Assembly (NCBI RefSeq): GCF_027247405.1
Contig: NZ_CP097463.1
Span: 3,348,001-3,412,000, forward strand
Reading direction: 5' to 3'
Length of the DNA stretch: 64,000 bases
From: Jatrophihabitans cynanchi
GTDB lineage: Bacteria; Actinomycetota; Actinomycetes; Mycobacteriales; Jatrophihabitantaceae
Below, one piece after another: positions 55,901-63,499 of this stretch. The position numbers and the translations under genes are program-made. Numbering within the stretch: the first letter of the stretch is position 1; the number at the start of each line of letters is the position of its first letter. The notes under the pieces are model-generated. The model worked only from the letters and a program-made list of their open reading frames with translations, ran no database searches and had not been told where the DNA came from.

Positions 55901-56897
55901 TCACGATCGGCACCAGCTCGACGGTGCCGGCCGGGCGGGTCACCGGGCCGTCGCGCACCCGGGTGTGTGCCTCTTGCCGGCCGAGCCCCACACGCAGCCG
56001 CACGGCGTCCTCGCCCGGCCGAGCCCACAGCCGCGCGCCGGGCAGCGTGGCGATCGCGAGCACGGCGGCCGGATCAGGGTCGCGCGCTCGCCGCGTGGTC
56101 GTTTCGGCGTCCAGCGCGGCCGCCAGTCGCCGGACGGCCTCGCCCGTGCCTTGCCGGTGCGTGGCGAGATTCTTGCGGCGGGTGCGACGCCGGTGCCACC
56201 GATCGCCGAGAGCGGTCGCGAGCAGGGCCACCGGCGACAGCGCCGTGAACAGCAGGAACTGGATCGAGTGGAATGCGAGCGCCAACCCCGCTCCTGCCGC
56301 GGCGGGGATGAGCGCAGCAAGCCACGGCAGGTGCTGCGGCGCCGGCTCGCACGGCGGGGCGGGGAGCGTGATCTCGACCTCCGGCGCCCGCGCGGCGGGA
56401 ACCGGCGGCCGGTTCAGCAGCACGGCACCGTCCGGCGCGTCACGCGTCAGGGCCGGCCGATCGGTGCCGCGGCGCACGCACAGCACCGTGTCGCCGAGGC
56501 GCAGGTACCGCCCCGGAGCGAGCGCGACCGGCCGCCCGGTGACCGGCTCACCCTCGATCCAGCTGCCGTTGGCCGAGCCCAGCTCGCGCACCTGCGGCCC
56601 CGCCGTCCCGACCCACACCTCGGCGTGCCGGCGGGAGACGTCCGGATCGGCCAGGACCAGCGTGCTGTCACGGTGGCGGCCGATGCGCGCCGGGCCCGGA
56701 CCGAGCGCGATCGCGCGGCCGGCGTCCGGGCCACCGACGACCTCCAGCCGGTACTGGCCGGTCACGACGGGAGCGGGTGGAACGACCAGGCCGCCGCTCA
56801 CGACCGCCCCGGTGCGCGCTCCCGAGCACGCGCCCGCCGGGATCGCGGCGTCGTGCTCGGTGCCGTCCCGGTCGCGGATGGTGACGTCGATACGCAT
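52929..56897 (-). CDS. FHA-domain FtsK/SpoIIIE-type ATPase, EccC-like (type VII secretion)
   Basis: This protein has about 1322 aa. An FHA phosphothreonine-binding domain lies at ~70-115 (ARIGRHRDSTLVLADPDVSR, LGSANGSWIEG). Two adjacent membrane helices are at ~195-232, and three FtsK/SpoIIIE-like ATPase domains follow. Domain 1 is intact: Walker A GTTGSGKSE with Lys580, Walker B LPRLVIVVDEFAEL, and LATQRPGGSISAEIRTNTAL. In domains 2 and 3 the Walker lysine is arginine (GAPRTGRTS, Arg894; GPPRSGRST, Arg1158), so only domain 1 is expected to hydrolyse ATP. EccC ATPases recognise WXG100 substrates and drive type VII secretion; here an FHA domain replaces the usual N-terminus. ATG 56897 is used; GTG 56906 is an alternative. 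It is divergent from a WXG100 gene. Confidence 0.88.
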   Translation of the reverse strand: MRIDVTIRDRDGTEHDAAIPAGACSGARTGAVVSGGLVVPPAPVVTGQYRLEVVGGPDAGRAIALGPGPARIGRHRDSTLVLADPDVSRRHAEVWVGTAGPQVRELGSANGSWIEGEPVTGRPVALAPGRYLRLGDTVLCVRRGTDRPALTRDAPDGAVLLNRPPVPAARAPEVEITLPAPPCEPAPQHLPWLAALIPAAAGAGLALAFHSIQFLLFTALSPVALLATALGDRWHRRRTRRKNLATHRQGTGEAVRRLAAALDAETTTRRARDPDPAAVLAIATLPGARLWARPGEDAVRLRVGLGRQEAHTRVRDGPVTRPAGTVELVPIVIGLSDGPIGIAAPAPIAAGIARCLVGQLCAHHPPAQLRLALLLSPASEPGWRWARWLPHLGGRVATAPGEHAALVAELARAAAQPGRLVLVVDRHGVLADTPGLPDLLAAGTTSALCVDEREAALPAVCTSVLAATGESGNRAVLRTGVTRCEVIADRVGPDWADRLARALAPLRDSGSRPDAAVPERCRLLPLLGEELDRDRCVTRWAADTGGLDTVLGLGAAGPCVVDLARDGPHALVAGTTGSGKSEVLRALVAGLAIRHSPDAVTFVLIDYKGGAAFAECARLPHTVGVVTDLDPHLARRALRSLTAELTRRERLLAAVAARDLEEYRAAGAAAPLPRLVIVVDEFAELAGELAEFVTGLVGIARRGRSLGVHLVLATQRPGGSISAEIRTNTALRICLRVSDPGESRDVIGTDDAAAITPRTPGRAYLQLAGGAPVPVQVAHLGGDPYAGVPSVPLDHWRRPAPAPAHADDSGGNDLPAVVAALRAAAMRAGIAEPHAPWLPPLPERVKAADLTGGTETQVPLGLLDLPTQQCRRALFADLSAPQSLLIAGAPRTGRTSALLTLAVGAAAQLPPDRLQLYAIDFAGGGLGALGMLPHTGSLVGPDATTAALLVRRLRTEAGRRREAPGPPPPVLLLLDGWEEFSAAVDELDAGGTTDALLELLRAGPSAGFSTAIAGGPGTFAPRLAGQVGVRLLLPLSDRNDAALAGVAPAQLPTRACPGRAVRVGDAAELQLAHLGAAPTEAEQQRAIARARTRWRDSPRATGAVRVRPLPPQVELDALPARAGRVLLGVGGDAAAPVAVDLFAGQARLLVAGPPRSGRSTVLRLLLLQLLALDVPMLVAAPARSPLTALAIERDVPVLRPGEQPPDRPAPRAVLVDDSAAFLDAAAGEALTTLVRDGPAGLAAVAAGDSSELAITFRGVGAEVRRSRCAVLLAPGPADGELAGVRLPRRRGDAPPGRGVLVGDPAWGPGFGAGPIPIQVALP

Positions 56898-57057
56898 GCC
56901 GGCCACGGTCGTCCCCGGCTGCGACAGGATCGGCCCGCCCGCCGCGCCCTGTGGACGAGGTGCCGGTTATCCACAGGGGAGGCTGCACCGGCGGCGGGCC
57001 GACACCGGCAACCCGTAGCGTCCGCTCACATCGCCAGGTCCGCTGTCAGGAGGAGCC

Positions 57058-57348
57058 ATGCCAGGACTGAAGGTCACGCCGAGCCAGCTCGCCGCACTGG
57101 GCACTGCTGTCAGCCGGGTGTCGGCCGAGGTGCGCGGCCAGCACCAAGGCCTCAAGGGCCAGCTGTCGCCGCTGTTCGGCGCCGAGTGGTCGGGTACCGC
57201 GGCAGCACAGTTCGCCGCACTGTACGAGCAGTTCGACCAGCACGCGCGCGGCATGTCCGACGCGCTCGACGGCATCGGGCAGCTGCTCGCCCACGCCGGC
57301 GCGGCCTACGCCGAGGTCGAGCAACAGATCGCGGCGTCGTTCCGCTGA
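57058..57348 (+). CDS. WXG100-family (Esx-like) protein
   Basis: This 96-aa helical-hairpin protein has the length and layout of WXG100 secretion substrates. Helix 1 is VTPSQLAALGTAVSRVSAEV, the turn motif is Trp44-Ser45-Gly46 (EWSGTAAAQF), and helix 2 is FDQHARGMSDALDGIGQLLA ending AAYAEVEQQIAASFR. The terminal YxxxE-like secretion signal is represented by Tyr-Ala-Glu-Val-Glu. It has AGGAGGAG before ATG 57058. No partner Esx gene is adjacent, so it probably forms a homodimer. It is divergent from the EccC-like ATPase, its presumed exporter. Confidence 0.9.
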   Translation: MPGLKVTPSQLAALGTAVSRVSAEVRGQHQGLKGQLSPLFGAEWSGTAAAQFAALYEQFDQHARGMSDALDGIGQLLAHAGAAYAEVEQQIAASFR

Positions 57349-57382
57349 CGCCGCCGTCGCGGCCGCTCGATAGCGTTGCCGG

Positions 57383-57970
57383 ATGCAGGACGGACGGTCG
57401 GAGGACGTGCTGGCGGGCATCGATGCGCTGCTGCAGGAGCACTTCGGGCAGTCGCCGGTGCGGGCGTCGGTGTCCTTCGTCGGCGTCGAGCCGGTCGAGG
57501 TGCTGCGATTCGAACCGGTACCCGGCGAGCGCGCCTACCTGAGCCTGGGCATGGCGCGCCGGCCGATGACCGGTGCCGGCGAGCTGGTGCAACAGGCAGA
57601 CGGCCCGCGTGCCGAGCTGCTGTTGCAGCTGCGCGATCCGACCGACTCCTTCGGTGACGTGTGGCGCTCGCTTGCCGTGCTCGCGGCCGCGCCCGCCGTC
57701 GAGGGAGTGGTCTACTCGCCCGGGATGACGGTCGATCTCGGCGCACCGCTCGCGGCCGGCGTGCGGTGCAGCGGCGTGCTGGTGCACGAGTCCGTGATCG
57801 GCGGCGTCGACACCGTGGCGGGCCGGGTCGACGTGCTTCAGGTCGTCCCGGCCACGGCTACCGAGCTGGCCTGGTGCCGCGTGCACGGCAGCGCCGCGCT
57901 GCGCGAACGTTGGGCCGGGCAAGAGCTGGACCTGCTCGACCTGGCCCGGCCGGCCGCGGACCTGACGTAG
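57383..57970 (+). CDS. Suppressor of fused (SUFU) domain protein
   Basis: This 195-aa protein resembles bacterial SUFU-family proteins: VLAGIDALLQEHFGQSPVRA, FEPVPGERAYLSLGMARRPM (the usual TLGMS-like block), ELLLQLRDPTDSFGDVWRSL and CSGVLVHESVIGG. Bacterial SUFU proteins include immunity proteins of polymorphic toxin systems; others are stand-alone with unknown role. It lies 34 bp after the WXG100 gene and may be cotranscribed, but no toxin gene is visible here. Its TAG abuts the corA stop (TAGCTA). Confidence 0.78.
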   Translation: MQDGRSEDVLAGIDALLQEHFGQSPVRASVSFVGVEPVEVLRFEPVPGERAYLSLGMARRPMTGAGELVQQADGPRAELLLQLRDPTDSFGDVWRSLAVLAAAPAVEGVVYSPGMTVDLGAPLAAGVRCSGVLVHESVIGGVDTVAGRVDVLQVVPATATELAWCRVHGSAALRERWAGQELDLLDLARPAADLT

Positions 57971-59062
57971 CTACAGCCAGCCGTTGCGTTTGAAGGCGCG
58001 GTACAGGGTGAAGCAGATGCACGCGGTCACGAACAACACCAGCGGGTAGCCGAACGTCCAGTGCAGTTCGGGCATGTGCTCGAAGTTCATCCCGTAGATG
58101 CCGGCGACCATGGTCGGGATCGCCGCGATCGCCACCCAGGCCGAGATCTTGCGCATGTCCTCGTTCTGCACCACCGACACGCGCGCGAGGTTCGCCGTCA
58201 CCAGCGTGGTCAGCAGGTCATCGAACGAGTTGACCTGATCGACCACGCGGGTGAGGTGGTCCTCGACATCGCGGAAGTAGTCGCGCACGTCCTCCTGCAC
58301 GAGCGGCAGCGGCGCCCGCGCGAGCGTGCGCAGCACCGGTGCCAGTGGCGCGGTCGCCCGTCGCAGCGCGAGCGCCTCGCGTTTGAGCACGTACATCGAG
58401 TTCGAGTCCGGCGGGCGCTGCCGGGTGCCGAACACGGAGGTCTCGACCTCGTCGATGTCCTCCTGCAGCGCCTTCGTCACGACCAGGTACGAGTCGACCG
58501 CGGCGTCCAGCACGCCGTGCAGCACCACCGACGGACCCAGGCAGAGCAGGGCCGGATCGCACTCGAGCTTCTTGCGGACGTTCCGCAGGCTGCCGTGCTC
58601 ACCGTGCCGCACCGTGATCACGAAGTTCGCGCCGAGGAACACCATCACCTCGCCGGTCTCGACCACTTCGGCCGTGCCGCCGGGCAGCGTGTCGTCGTAG
58701 TGCACCGTCTTGACGACGGCGAACAGCTGCGCGTCGTACTGGTCCAGCTTCGGCCGCTGGTGCGCGTGCACGGCATCCTCGACGGCCAGCGGGTGCAGGC
58801 CGAAGCGGTCCGCGATGCCGACGATCTGCGCGGCGGTCGGCTCGTGCAGCCCGATCCAGACGAACCCGGTGCCGCCGGCCTCGACGTCGTCGACGGCTTC
58901 CTGCCAGCTCGGCGCACCCGGCTGGCGCTCACCGTCGCGGTACACGGCGCAGTCGACCACGGCCGACCCCGCCGCCGCCTCGCCCGGCAGCGGCGGATGG
59001 CCGCGCCCCCGGCGGCCGGGGACGAGGCGGCCGGGAACGCGCGGGCGCGGAACATTTGGCAT
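57971..59062 (-). CDS. corA: Magnesium/cobalt transporter CorA
   Basis: This 363-aa CorA-family channel has an N-terminal basic tail (~1-35), a cytoplasmic alpha/beta domain with GFVWIGLHEPTAAQIVGIAD, and a long stalk helix. Two C-terminal helices carry the selectivity signature Gly-Met-Asn at ~324-326 (GIYGMNFEHMPELHWTFGYP) and the terminal RAFKRNGWL. It takes up Mg2+ (also Co2+, Ni2+) as a pentamer. The start is ATG 59062, because CAGAAT ends seven bases upstream on the same strand and overlaps the earlier ATG 59071. Confidence 0.93.
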   Translation of the reverse strand: MPNVPRPRVPGRLVPGRRGRGHPPLPGEAAAGSAVVDCAVYRDGERQPGAPSWQEAVDDVEAGGTGFVWIGLHEPTAAQIVGIADRFGLHPLAVEDAVHAHQRPKLDQYDAQLFAVVKTVHYDDTLPGGTAEVVETGEVMVFLGANFVITVRHGEHGSLRNVRKKLECDPALLCLGPSVVLHGVLDAAVDSYLVVTKALQEDIDEVETSVFGTRQRPPDSNSMYVLKREALALRRATAPLAPVLRTLARAPLPLVQEDVRDYFRDVEDHLTRVVDQVNSFDDLLTTLVTANLARVSVVQNEDMRKISAWVAIAAIPTMVAGIYGMNFEHMPELHWTFGYPLVLFVTACICFTLYRAFKRNGWL

Positions 59063-59141
59063 CGGCCACATTCTGCCCCGTCCGGCACGGCGACCGGGCA
59101 GGATCACCGGGTAAGTGCCAGCGACAGGAAGAGGGACCACC

Positions 59142-59648
59142 GTGCAGTTCGGCCGTTTCTACGAGGAGTTCGAGGTCGGCGCCGTCTACAAGCACTGGCC
59201 CGGCAAGACGGTCACCGAGTACGACGACCACCTGTTCTGCCTGATCACGATGAACCATCACCCGCTGCACCTGGACGCCAACTACGCCGAGCGGACGACC
59301 CAGTTCGGCAAGAACGTGGTGGTGGGCAACTACATCTACTCGCTGCTGCTGGGCATGTCGGTGCCGGACGTCAGCGGCAAGGCCATCGCGAACCTGGAGA
59401 TCGAGTCGTTGCGGCACGTGGCGCCGACCTTCCACGGCGACACCATCTACGGTGAGACCACGGTGCTGGACAAGACACCGTCGAAGTCCAAGTCCGACCG
59501 CGGCATCGTGTACGTCGAGACGATCGGTTACAACCAGGACGGCACGATCGTGTGCGTCTTCCGGCGCAAGGTCATGGTGCCGACGCGCGACTACGCCGGT
59601 GCGGCCGAGCAGCCCGGACGGCCGGAGCCGATCCCGCGCGAGACGTGA
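59142..59648 (+). CDS. MaoC-family dehydratase
   Basis: This 168-aa hot-dog-fold protein has the R-specific enoyl-CoA hydratase/MaoC pattern: GKTVTEYDDHLFCLITMNHH, PLHLDANYAERTTQFGKNVV, then VGNYIYSLLLGMSVPDVSGK. It hydrates trans-2-enoyl-CoA in fatty-acid or (methyl)malyl-CoA-type pathways; this subgroup, with a Tyr-x-Asp-Asp at the start of the motif, is related to mesaconyl-CoA hydratase-like proteins. GTG 59142 follows GGAAGAGGG. Its TGA abuts the NUDIX stop (TGATCA). Confidence 0.88.
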   Translation: MQFGRFYEEFEVGAVYKHWPGKTVTEYDDHLFCLITMNHHPLHLDANYAERTTQFGKNVVVGNYIYSLLLGMSVPDVSGKAIANLEIESLRHVAPTFHGDTIYGETTVLDKTPSKSKSDRGIVYVETIGYNQDGTIVCVFRRKVMVPTRDYAGAAEQPGRPEPIPRET

Positions 59649-60044
59649 TCAGCGCGGCAGGGCACCCCATTCGGTGAGGCACTCGAGCACGCCCGGCGCC
59701 AGCTCCAGCGTCGCGAGTTCGGCCGCCGACACCCATCGCGCCTCGGCGGCGTCGTCGCCCGCGCGCAGGGTGCCAGCGACCAGTTCGCAGACGAAGTCCT
59801 CGATCTCGTAGCTGGTGCCGTCGCCGTCGAGCCGGATCGCGCCGGCGCGACGGATCGGTCGCACCAGCAGCCCGGTCTCCTCGGCACACTCGCGCACGCA
59901 CGCCTCGATGGCGGGCTCGCCGGGCAGGCAGCGTCCGCTCGGCTCGCACCACAGGTCCTGCGACGGCCGGTTGCGCCGCCGCACCATCAGCAGCCGCCCG
60001 TCGGCGTCGTACACCAGCGCACCCGCGCACGCCTGCACGTCCAT
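59649..60044 (-). CDS. NUDIX hydrolase
   Basis: This 131-aa protein carries a complete Nudix box, G-x5-E-x7-R-E-x2-E-E-x-G, in GRCLPGEPAIEACVRECAEE (plus TGLL) at about residues 36-59. The substrate, a nucleoside diphosphate linked to another moiety, is unknown. TACGGT on the minus strand ends six bases before ATG 60044, giving a leaderless start. This -10 shares its TA with that of the divergent PHP gene. Confidence 0.9.
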   Translation of the reverse strand: MDVQACAGALVYDADGRLLMVRRRNRPSQDLWCEPSGRCLPGEPAIEACVRECAEETGLLVRPIRRAGAIRLDGDGTSYEIEDFVCELVAGTLRAGDDAAEARWVSAAELATLELAPGVLECLTEWGALPR

Positions 60045-60050
60045 CGGTCC

Positions 60051-60060
60051 ACCGTAGGGT
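60051..60060. promoter_or_regulatory. Bidirectional leaderless promoter with -10 elements sharing one TA
   Basis: The ten bases ACCGTAGGGT contain TACGGT on the minus strand (60056-60051), six bases before the NUDIX ATG. They also contain TAGGGT on the plus strand (60055-60060), six bases before the PHP GTG. The two spacings are identical, and only 22 bp separate the start codons. Confidence 0.65.
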
Positions 60061-60066
60061 GACCGG

Positions 60067-60945
60067 GTGCGCATCGACCTCCACACCCACTCGGATGCGT
60101 CGGACGGCACCGACACGCCCGCTGAGTTGGTCGTCAACGCGCGCGCCGCGGGCCTGGACGTCGTCGCGATCACCGACCACGACACCACCGCAGGCTGGGA
60201 CGATGCCATCGCCGCGCGGCCGGAAGGGCTGACCCTGCTCGTGGGCACGGAGTTCTCCTGCCGCTGGCATCCGGAGAACGGCCCGGGCACGCCTCGCTTG
60301 CGCGGAAGCATCGCGCTGCACCTGCTCGGCTACCTGTTCGACCGCGAGGACGTCGCGCTGCGGGCCGAGCGGGCGCGGCTGCGCGAGAGCCGCCTCGGCC
60401 GCGGTCGCGTGATGGTCGAGCGGATGGTCGCCGACGGCCTGCCGATCACCTGGGCGCAGATCGAGGCGCTCGCCGGCAACGGCACGGTCGGCCGTCCGCA
60501 CCTGGGCCGCGCGCTGGTCGCCGCCGGGGTCGTGGACAGTGTCGACGCCGCGTTCGCCGGGCCCATCTCCTCGCGATCGCCGTACTACGAACCGAAGGCC
60601 GACACCGACGTCTTCACGATGATCCGGCTGGTGCGTGCCGCCGGCGGCCTGCCGGTGTTCGCGCACCCGATCGCCACCCGGCGCGGCCCGACCGTGAGCG
60701 ATGAGACGGTCGCCGCCATGGCCGCGGCCGGCCTGGTCGGCCTCGAGGTCGATCACCCGGACCACGATGAGCGCGACCGTGCCCGCGCCGCCGGGCTGGC
60801 GCGCGACCTCGGCCTGGTCGCGACCGGATCGTCCGACTATCACGGCACGAACAAGAGCCGGAACCCGCTCGGCGCCTGCCTGACCGATCCCGAGGCGTAC
60901 CAGGCGCTGCTCGAACACGCCAGCGCCCGCGAGCCGCTCCGATGA
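60067..60945 (+). CDS. PHP-domain phosphoesterase (nucleoside 3',5'-bisphosphate phosphatase-like)
   Basis: This 292-aa PHP protein has metal ligands in MRIDLHTHSDASDGTDTP (His6, His8, Asp13 region), AITDHDTTAGW, GTEFSC, FAHPIATRRG and a final GSSDYHGTNK. Proteins of this kind (YciV/RnaAM type) remove the 3' phosphate from 3',5'-bisphosphonucleotides or trim RNA 5' ends. It overlaps the following RecB-like gene by four bases (ATGA). Confidence 0.88.
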   Translation: MRIDLHTHSDASDGTDTPAELVVNARAAGLDVVAITDHDTTAGWDDAIAARPEGLTLLVGTEFSCRWHPENGPGTPRLRGSIALHLLGYLFDREDVALRAERARLRESRLGRGRVMVERMVADGLPITWAQIEALAGNGTVGRPHLGRALVAAGVVDSVDAAFAGPISSRSPYYEPKADTDVFTMIRLVRAAGGLPVFAHPIATRRGPTVSDETVAAMAAAGLVGLEVDHPDHDERDRARAAGLARDLGLVATGSSDYHGTNKSRNPLGACLTDPEAYQALLEHASAREPLR

Positions 60946-61802
60946 CCGTTGGCCCCCCAGCAGGCAGACACGCCGGGGCTGACCCTGCTACGCGGCCAAC
61001 GCGGCTGTTCGCGTGCACGCCGTCGCGGTTGGCCGCGTTCGACTGCCCGCGCCGCTACCGGTTCACCTACCTGGACCGCCCGCCGCCGCCGAAGGGTCCG
61101 CCGTGGGCACACAACACCGTCGGCAACGCGGTACACCTGGCGCTGGCCCGCTGGTGGTCGCTGCCGCGGGAGAGCCGTACCCCGGACGAGGGCGAGCGGC
61201 TCGTCGAGCGTGAGTGGAGCCAGCAGGGCTTCAAGGACGACGCGATGTCCCAGCGCCACCGGGACCTTGCCGCGCGCTGGGTGCGTGACTACCTGGACGG
61301 GATCGACCCGGACGCCGAACCGGTGGGCGTCGAGCGCACCGTCGCGTTCCCGACCGGGCAGCTCGCGGTGAGCGGGCGCATCGACCGGGTGGACGAGCGG
61401 GATGGCGAGCTGGTGGTGGTCGACTACAAGACCGGACGCCGCGGCGTGAGCGCCGACGAGGCGCGCGGCTCGCAGGCGCTCGCGCTGTACGTGCTCGCCG
61501 CCCGGCGCGTGTTCCGGCGCCCGTGCCGGCGGGTGGAGCTGCACCACGTCCCGTCCGGCGAGGTCGCCGCGTGCGAGCACACCGACGGGTCGCTGGCCCG
61601 GCACCTGGCCCGCGCCGAGGCGACGGCGCAGGACATCGTGGCGGCGACCGACACGCTGGCCGCCGGCGCGGACGCCGACGAGGTGTTCCCGGCGCGCCCC
61701 GGACCGGTGTGCTCGTGGTGCGACTTCCGCGCGCACTGCCCGCAAGGCGCCGCCGCGTCCACCGAGATCACCCCCTGGGCGGGACTGGCCGAGCTCGGCT
61801 GA
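60942..61802 (+). CDS. RecB-family exonuclease with probable Fe-S cluster (PD-(D/E)XK/Cas4-like)
   Basis: This 286-aa nuclease has the PD-(D/E)XK core: TPSRLAAFDCPRRYRFTYLD at the start, AVHLALARWW, the metal-binding GRIDRVDERDGELVVVDYKT, and a downstream QALALYVLA helix. Cys35 together with the C-terminal C-x2-C-x5-C (CSWCDFRAHC) forms the four-cysteine pattern of AddB/Cas4 Fe-S nucleases. It is a stand-alone actinobacterial DNA-repair-type nuclease; no CRISPR or AddA gene is near. It is translationally coupled to the PHP gene. Confidence 0.9.
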   Translation: MTVGPPAGRHAGADPATRPTRLFACTPSRLAAFDCPRRYRFTYLDRPPPPKGPPWAHNTVGNAVHLALARWWSLPRESRTPDEGERLVEREWSQQGFKDDAMSQRHRDLAARWVRDYLDGIDPDAEPVGVERTVAFPTGQLAVSGRIDRVDERDGELVVVDYKTGRRGVSADEARGSQALALYVLAARRVFRRPCRRVELHHVPSGEVAACEHTDGSLARHLARAEATAQDIVAATDTLAAGADADEVFPARPGPVCSWCDFRAHCPQGAAASTEITPWAGLAELG

Positions 61803-61845
61803 GCGGCCCATCCCGGCGGGCTCCCGCCGCGGGCACCGACCGTGA

Positions 61846-62640
61846 TCAGCCGGCCGCTGCCGCGCGGCGCTTCGCGTCGCGGTACAGCGGACCCTCGCGA
61901 TAGCGCACCGGCAGGGTGCGGGTGGCGGTGCGCAGCGTGCGCATCCCCGCGGCCGTCGCCAGCTGCGCGCCGGGCAGCGGCGGCAGCCGGTACATGCGCC
62001 GCGCCCACGGCGGCAGCAGCCCCACCGCCAGCGAGGTCACGGTCGTCCAGCCGAGCCGGGCGGGCAGCACGTACCGGCGCGGCACCGGCAACGGCGGGGC
62101 GAGCACGAACCGGGCCGCCGCGCGCGCCTCGGGCGTGCCGGCCAGTCGCGGCCGGATCTGACGCAAGAACGCGCGCAGCCCGGCCAGATCGCGCACGATC
62201 CGATCGTCCGGGACGCCGACCAGTTCGGCCGCGATCACCTGCTCGGCCACGTACCGGTCCACCTCCGCCGCGGTGAGCCGCAGACCGGCTGCGCGCGCCG
62301 CGGCCAGGAACGAGTCGACCAGGCAGGCGTGCACCCAGGCCAGCTGCTCGCCGTCGTCCACGCCGAGCCTGCGGTGCACGCCGCGCACCCGGGCCGCGGC
62401 CCGGTCGGCGTCCGCCCGCGTCCCGAACGACACGACGGCGACGTAGCGGACGGTGCGCTGCAGCCGCGGCCACGGATCGTCCTGGAAGTCCGACACCTGC
62501 GCCAGCTTGGCCATCGCGCCCGGGTGCAGCGCCTGCAGCAGCAGCGCGCGCAGCCCGCCGACGACCGCCACCGGCTCGCCGTGCACGCGCCAGGTGACGC
62601 TGTCCGGCCCGAAGTAGCCCAGGTCGCTCACGCGCTCCAC
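61846..62640 (-). CDS. Oxygenase MpaB family protein (DUF2236)
   Basis: This 264-aa helical protein is of the DUF2236/MpaB' family. Blocks are DSVTWRVHGEPVAVVGGLRA, LLLQALHPGAMAKLAQVSDF, RLQRTVRYVAVVSFGTRADA, GEQLAWVHACLVDSF and a final basic tail. The family contains haem/iron-type oxygenases such as latex-clearing protein Lcp and MpaB'. The His of LQALHPGAM and of WVHACLVD are the expected metal/haem-site histidines. The substrate is unknown. GTG 62640 lies 10 bp after the alpha/beta hydrolase stop, in one operon. Confidence 0.85.
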   Translation of the reverse strand: MERVSDLGYFGPDSVTWRVHGEPVAVVGGLRALLLQALHPGAMAKLAQVSDFQDDPWPRLQRTVRYVAVVSFGTRADADRAAARVRGVHRRLGVDDGEQLAWVHACLVDSFLAAARAAGLRLTAAEVDRYVAEQVIAAELVGVPDDRIVRDLAGLRAFLRQIRPRLAGTPEARAAARFVLAPPLPVPRRYVLPARLGWTTVTSLAVGLLPPWARRMYRLPPLPGAQLATAAGMRTLRTATRTLPVRYREGPLYRDAKRRAAAAG

Positions 62641-62650
62641 AGTGGCACGC

Positions 62651-63499
62651 TCAGCCCTGCGCCCGCCAGAACTCGATCAACGCGGTCGCGGTGGCCTCGG
62701 GATTCTCGACGGCGGGGGAGTGCGCGGCGCCGTCGATCTCGACGCACCGCGCGCCCAGCCGCAGTGCCATCTCGCGCTGCAACTGCGGCAACCACGCGTC
62801 GTCGCGCACGCCGAACATTACGAGCATCGGCAGCCCGGCGGCGGCGAGCTCGGCGACCCGGTCGGGTTCGCTCGTCACGGCCTCGCCCATGCCGGCCAGC
62901 ATCGCCGCCGAACCCGCCACGAACCGCCGCTGCATGAACGCGGCGAGTTCCGGTGGATCCGGGACGTGATCCGGTTCGCTCGCCGCGAGGGCTTCGCTGG
63001 CCGCGTAGATTCCGGCGACGCCCAGCTCGGGCAGCAGTGGGCGCATCAGCTCGATGCGCTCGGCGCGCGAACCGCTCAGCGCGGCCGGGCCGGAATCCAT
63101 CAGCACCAGCGAGGCGAACAGGTCGGCACCGGCGAGGACGGCGGCGCGCGCGACCAGCCCACCGAACGAGTGGCCGACCAGGTGCACCCCGTCGCCGAGC
63201 TGCGCGGCGATCTCACGCACCCGGCTGCCGAGCGCGCCGGTCGTGTAGCCCGCGACCTCGGTGGGTCCGGGCGATTCGTACTGCCCGGGCAGGTCGATCG
63301 CGACCGCGTGCAGTCCCGCGCCGGCCAGCGCGTCCATGATCGGGCCGAAGTCCTCCTTGCTCCCGGTGTAGCCCGGCAGCAGCAGCGCGGGGCGGCCGTC
63401 CGGTGGGCCGCTGTGCAACGCCGCGATCGGCCCGTCCGCAGTGGCGATCGACAGCGGTCGGGCGGCGCCGAGATCGAGCTGGCTGGCGATGCGCGTCAT
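62651..63499 (-). CDS. Alpha/beta hydrolase
   Basis: This 282-aa alpha/beta hydrolase has nucleophile Ser111 in LVGHSFGGLVARAAVLAG, oxyanion region ALLLPGYTGSKEDFGPIMDA, an acidic residue in MLVMFGVRDDAWLPQ and catalytic His near 260 in EIDGAAHSPAVENPE. There is no signal peptide. The substrate cannot be predicted. ATG 63499 overlaps the stop of the upstream gene by four bases. Confidence 0.9.
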   Translation of the reverse strand: MTRIASQLDLGAARPLSIATADGPIAALHSGPPDGRPALLLPGYTGSKEDFGPIMDALAGAGLHAVAIDLPGQYESPGPTEVAGYTTGALGSRVREIAAQLGDGVHLVGHSFGGLVARAAVLAGADLFASLVLMDSGPAALSGSRAERIELMRPLLPELGVAGIYAASEALAASEPDHVPDPPELAAFMQRRFVAGSAAMLAGMGEAVTSEPDRVAELAAAGLPMLVMFGVRDDAWLPQLQREMALRLGARCVEIDGAAHSPAVENPEATATALIEFWRAQG

